A stretch of 37,991 bases of DNA from IMG/VR virus record IMGVR_UViG_3300033148_002656, positions 1-37,991 of that record; one strand, 5' to 3'. Made by a program: the position numbers and the translations under genes. How positions within the stretch are numbered: position 1 is the first letter of the stretch; the number at the start of each line of letters is the position of its first letter. Source of the DNA: a virus. A model generated the notes under the pieces. It worked only from the letters and a program-made list of their open reading frames with translations, was not told the origin of the DNA and searched no databases. This document shows positions 36,175 through 37,991 of the stretch, piece by piece.

Positions 36175-36350
36175 TTTTTAACGTATTTTTTAGCAAGCAT
36201 ATGATCAGCTTTCTGTTTATCGTTAATGGTTAAGATAGTATCTTTTTCGATACCACAGAATGATTCAATCACCTTATACTTATTCTTTGATTTAGACTTG
36301 TTTTCAATAACAGTCTTATCTTGTTTGTTCTCTAATTTCTCTTTTTTCAT
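36168..36350 (-). CDS. Small capsid-module protein, 60 aa
   Basis: Start at the ATG 36350 (MKKEKLENKQDKTV); a TTG nine bases upstream is less likely. The basic N-terminus precedes a KYKVIESFCGIEKDTILTI region, a small SH3-like/beta motif seen in many phages between capsid and connector genes. Role unknown. Confidence 0.6.
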   Translation of the reverse strand: MKKEKLENKQDKTVIENKSKSKNKYKVIESFCGIEKDTILTINDKQKADHMLAKKYVKKC

Positions 36351-36365
36351 ATCATACAAATTAAA

Positions 36366-36394
36366 AAAGGGATAAGGCTAAACCCTACCCCTTT
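36366..36394 (-). terminator. Intrinsic terminator after major capsid gene
   Basis: A 12-bp stem (36366-36377 with 36383-36394) that pairs completely only in minus-strand RNA (two G-U pairs; A-C mismatches on the plus strand), then U. It lets the capsid gene be made in excess over the connector genes. Confidence 0.75.
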
Positions 36395-36416
36395 GATTAT
36401 ATAAGTAATATTAATA

Positions 36417-37670
36417 CTAAGCTTTAGTCAAAGCAGTAATTGCAGCAGCGATATCAGGAATAGTAATTAAACCTAATTTCTCATTCTCTCTGATTCTCAT
36501 TTGACCTCTGAACCATAAAGTAACAGTCTTTCTGTCATTTAAAGCATCATCTTCGTTCTGGTCCCAAACTTTCAATTGCATTTCACGAGCAACATAAAAC
36601 TTAGGTAGACTTGAATCAAATACTAAAGCAGTATTTACAGTTACATTAGTGTTCTGTACGATACGCATTCCAGCTACTAAAGTACCATCAGCTGATTTAA
36701 ATGGAGGCAATACATAGTTCCCTTGTGTATCTTTTTCAAGCTCCAATAAAGCAAAGTCAGAAGGATTAACAGCAGCAACATCAGGATTAAAATGTTTCAA
36801 TCTAGCCTGTAAAGCAGCAGCCTTAAGAACATCACCGAAATTAGGTAATACAACTTTAAGAGCTAATCCAGCAGTTGTAGCATTGAAATCTGTAGCATCA
36901 GTTACAAGTCCGTGGAAGTTAGTCCCAGTACCATCACCTGTGTACATTTGATTATCAATATCCAACTCCATTTCAGTCATTAAGTCAGACTGTAGATCTC
37001 TAACAAGTTCGTTAACATCTTCAAACGACTCATTGGTATATTTAGCATGAACGCCACGCTTAACAACTGTACGAGATTTATTTTCCCAAGTTGAATCAGA
37101 TTGTCCAGAAGGATTGTTTTCAGCAACACCACCTGTATTATCTGTATGAGCAGTTCTTTCAACCCATTTCAAAATAGGCTTATCAGTTGGAATGTTCGCA
37201 ACTAATTGGCGCATGAAAGGCATTCTATAAAGAGGCTTATCAACAGATAGATCAATGCTAGATCTTTGCTGAGTACCAGTTAAAGCAGTTGTAAGAATAT
37301 CCGCTTTCACTTCGAAAGTTCCACCAACACCTGACATTGTTGAACCTTTAGCACCTTTAAGTTTGTCGACTAAGGTTTTAAACTCCTTATTGTCTTTCAA
37401 CTCCATCATTGCATCACCAAATGTTTTTATCTCCATTGGTTTTGCATCTTCAATGGCTTTAAAGTCAGTGTTTAGCTTATTCAACGCATCATCAAGAGCC
37501 TTAATTTCAACAGAATCTTTCAACTCTATAGCCTTTGGCAATTCATCAAATTTCTTTTGCAATGCCTCAATACCATCTGTAATAGACTTCACATCAAGGT
37601 CTTTTGTTTTGTCCTTTAAGCCTTTCAATTCGTCTTGAATCTCAAGAGCTTTTTTTTCTAAATCTGTCAT
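36417..37670 (-). CDS. Major capsid protein (HK97 fold), 417 aa
   Basis: The N-terminal ~110 residues form a charged coiled coil (EIQDELKGLKDKTKDLDVKS; AIELKDSVEIKALDDALNKL), the scaffolding delta domain removed by the prohead protease; the cut should fall near the Gly/Ser stretch KGSTMSGVGGTFEV. The rest has HK97-like features (SIDLSVDKPLYRMPFMRQLV; TKDTQGNYVLPPFKSADGTL-like loops; MQLKVWDQNEDDALNDRKTV). Directly downstream of the protease and upstream of connectors as usual. Confidence 0.93.
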   Translation of the reverse strand: MTDLEKKALEIQDELKGLKDKTKDLDVKSITDGIEALQKKFDELPKAIELKDSVEIKALDDALNKLNTDFKAIEDAKPMEIKTFGDAMMELKDNKEFKTLVDKLKGAKGSTMSGVGGTFEVKADILTTALTGTQQRSSIDLSVDKPLYRMPFMRQLVANIPTDKPILKWVERTAHTDNTGGVAENNPSGQSDSTWENKSRTVVKRGVHAKYTNESFEDVNELVRDLQSDLMTEMELDIDNQMYTGDGTGTNFHGLVTDATDFNATTAGLALKVVLPNFGDVLKAAALQARLKHFNPDVAAVNPSDFALLELEKDTQGNYVLPPFKSADGTLVAGMRIVQNTNVTVNTALVFDSSLPKFYVAREMQLKVWDQNEDDALNDRKTVTLWFRGQMRIRENEKLGLITIPDIAAAITALTKA

Positions 37671-37699
37671 TTGTTTAAAATTTAATAATTATCGACAAC

Positions 37700-37991
37700 C
37701 TATAAATAATCAAATATAGTTTTAGGCTCTCTTGATTTCAATTCTTTTTCTATTTTATTCTTTAATTGCTCCAAACCTTCAAGTTTAACATCGTCAAACT
37801 TAGCGTTTAGGAGTTGTTTTAAATACTTCTCTTCCATTAAAAGCTTTTCGAAATTCATATTCTTCAAGTCGAAAGTAGAAGCCTCGTCATTCATTCCCCA
37901 TGATGACAATGTAGACACTTCGCGTATGATAAGATTATCAATTACCCTAACCTCTTTATCATCCATCTGTTCGTAATGCCAATCTTTAACA
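37700..37991 (-). CDS. Prohead protease, C-terminal part (continues from position 467)
   Basis: In the circle this is residues from about 156 to 214 of the S78 protease; the bases 37878-37991 are the repeat of 1-114. It carries the REVSTLSSWG part with the third catalytic region, then a helical charged end (LLMEEKYLKQLLNAKFDDVK; KIEKELKSREPKTIFDYL). Gap to the capsid gene is 29 bases. Confidence 0.9.
   Translation of the reverse strand, partial: VKDWHYEQMDDKEVRVIDNLIIREVSTLSSWGMNDEASTFDLKNMNFEKLLMEEKYLKQLLNAKFDDVKLEGLEQLKNKIEKELKSREPKTIFDYL
37878..37991. repeat. Terminal direct repeat, right copy
   Basis: Exact copy of 1-114; see the left copy. Confidence 0.95.

Noticed and set aside
1-37991. 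CRISPR arrays, insertion sequences, rRNA, integrase and attachment site
   Set aside because: No regularly spaced repeats, transposase motifs, rRNA-like stretches or recombinase motifs were found on either strand.

Overview
This window is a complete, circularly closing genome of a small tailed (siphovirus-type) phage of a Bacteroidota host, most likely a flavobacterium. The first 114 bases (1-114) are repeated exactly at the end (37878-37991), and the prohead protease gene runs through this junction in frame. The unique length is therefore 37,877 bp. The sequence is AT-rich. Many transcription starts carry the Bacteroidota promoter pattern TTG/TTTG-N19-TAnnTTTG, and genes lack ordinary Shine-Dalgarno sites. 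No integrase or long CI-like repressor was seen, so a virulent life style is the simplest reading.

Layout. (1) A leftward (minus) arm runs from about 14,256 down to 596. It begins with a Cro/XRE-like regulator, a DUF4373-type initiator and a DnaB helicase. Small accessory genes follow, then a non-coding island at 9.5-10.0 kb with one good tRNA-Thr and two broken tRNA-like folds. After that come small and large terminase, portal and a Mu gpF/SPP1 gp7-like minor head protein, interspersed with small membrane proteins and a lipoprotein. (2) The leftward arm continues across the junction with prohead protease, major capsid protein, head-tail connectors, a virion structural protein, tail terminator, tail tube, the frameshifted tail chaperone pair, tape measure, distal tail protein, receptor-binding protein and a lysis cassette, ending at 23,010. 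(3) A rightward (plus) early arm occupies 14,475-22,964. It holds a TAGT-like glycosyltransferase with a small partner, a Sak4-like ATPase, an SSB-like protein, an HNH endonuclease, a Dam-type methyltransferase with an altered motif, and an ERCC4 nuclease. (4) A second small rightward cassette (32,811-34,169) sits inside the leftward head-tail module with its own promoter and terminator.

How it works together. Divergent promoters at about 14.3-14.5 kb would drive the replication operon leftward and the recombination/modification genes rightward. The two main arms converge on a bidirectional terminator at 22,969-22,994. The late arm is cut into short units by many intrinsic terminators, often with a new promoter directly downstream.

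Most interesting points: three perfect copies of an 11-bp palindrome plus a 40-nt polypurine/polypyrimidine tract inside the initiator gene (a lambda-like candidate origin); the tRNA-like RNA island; and the repeated 'stop - mini-hairpin - A-rich leader - ATG' design of the small plus-strand cassette. All calls come from reading sequence and translation only; no database search was possible.
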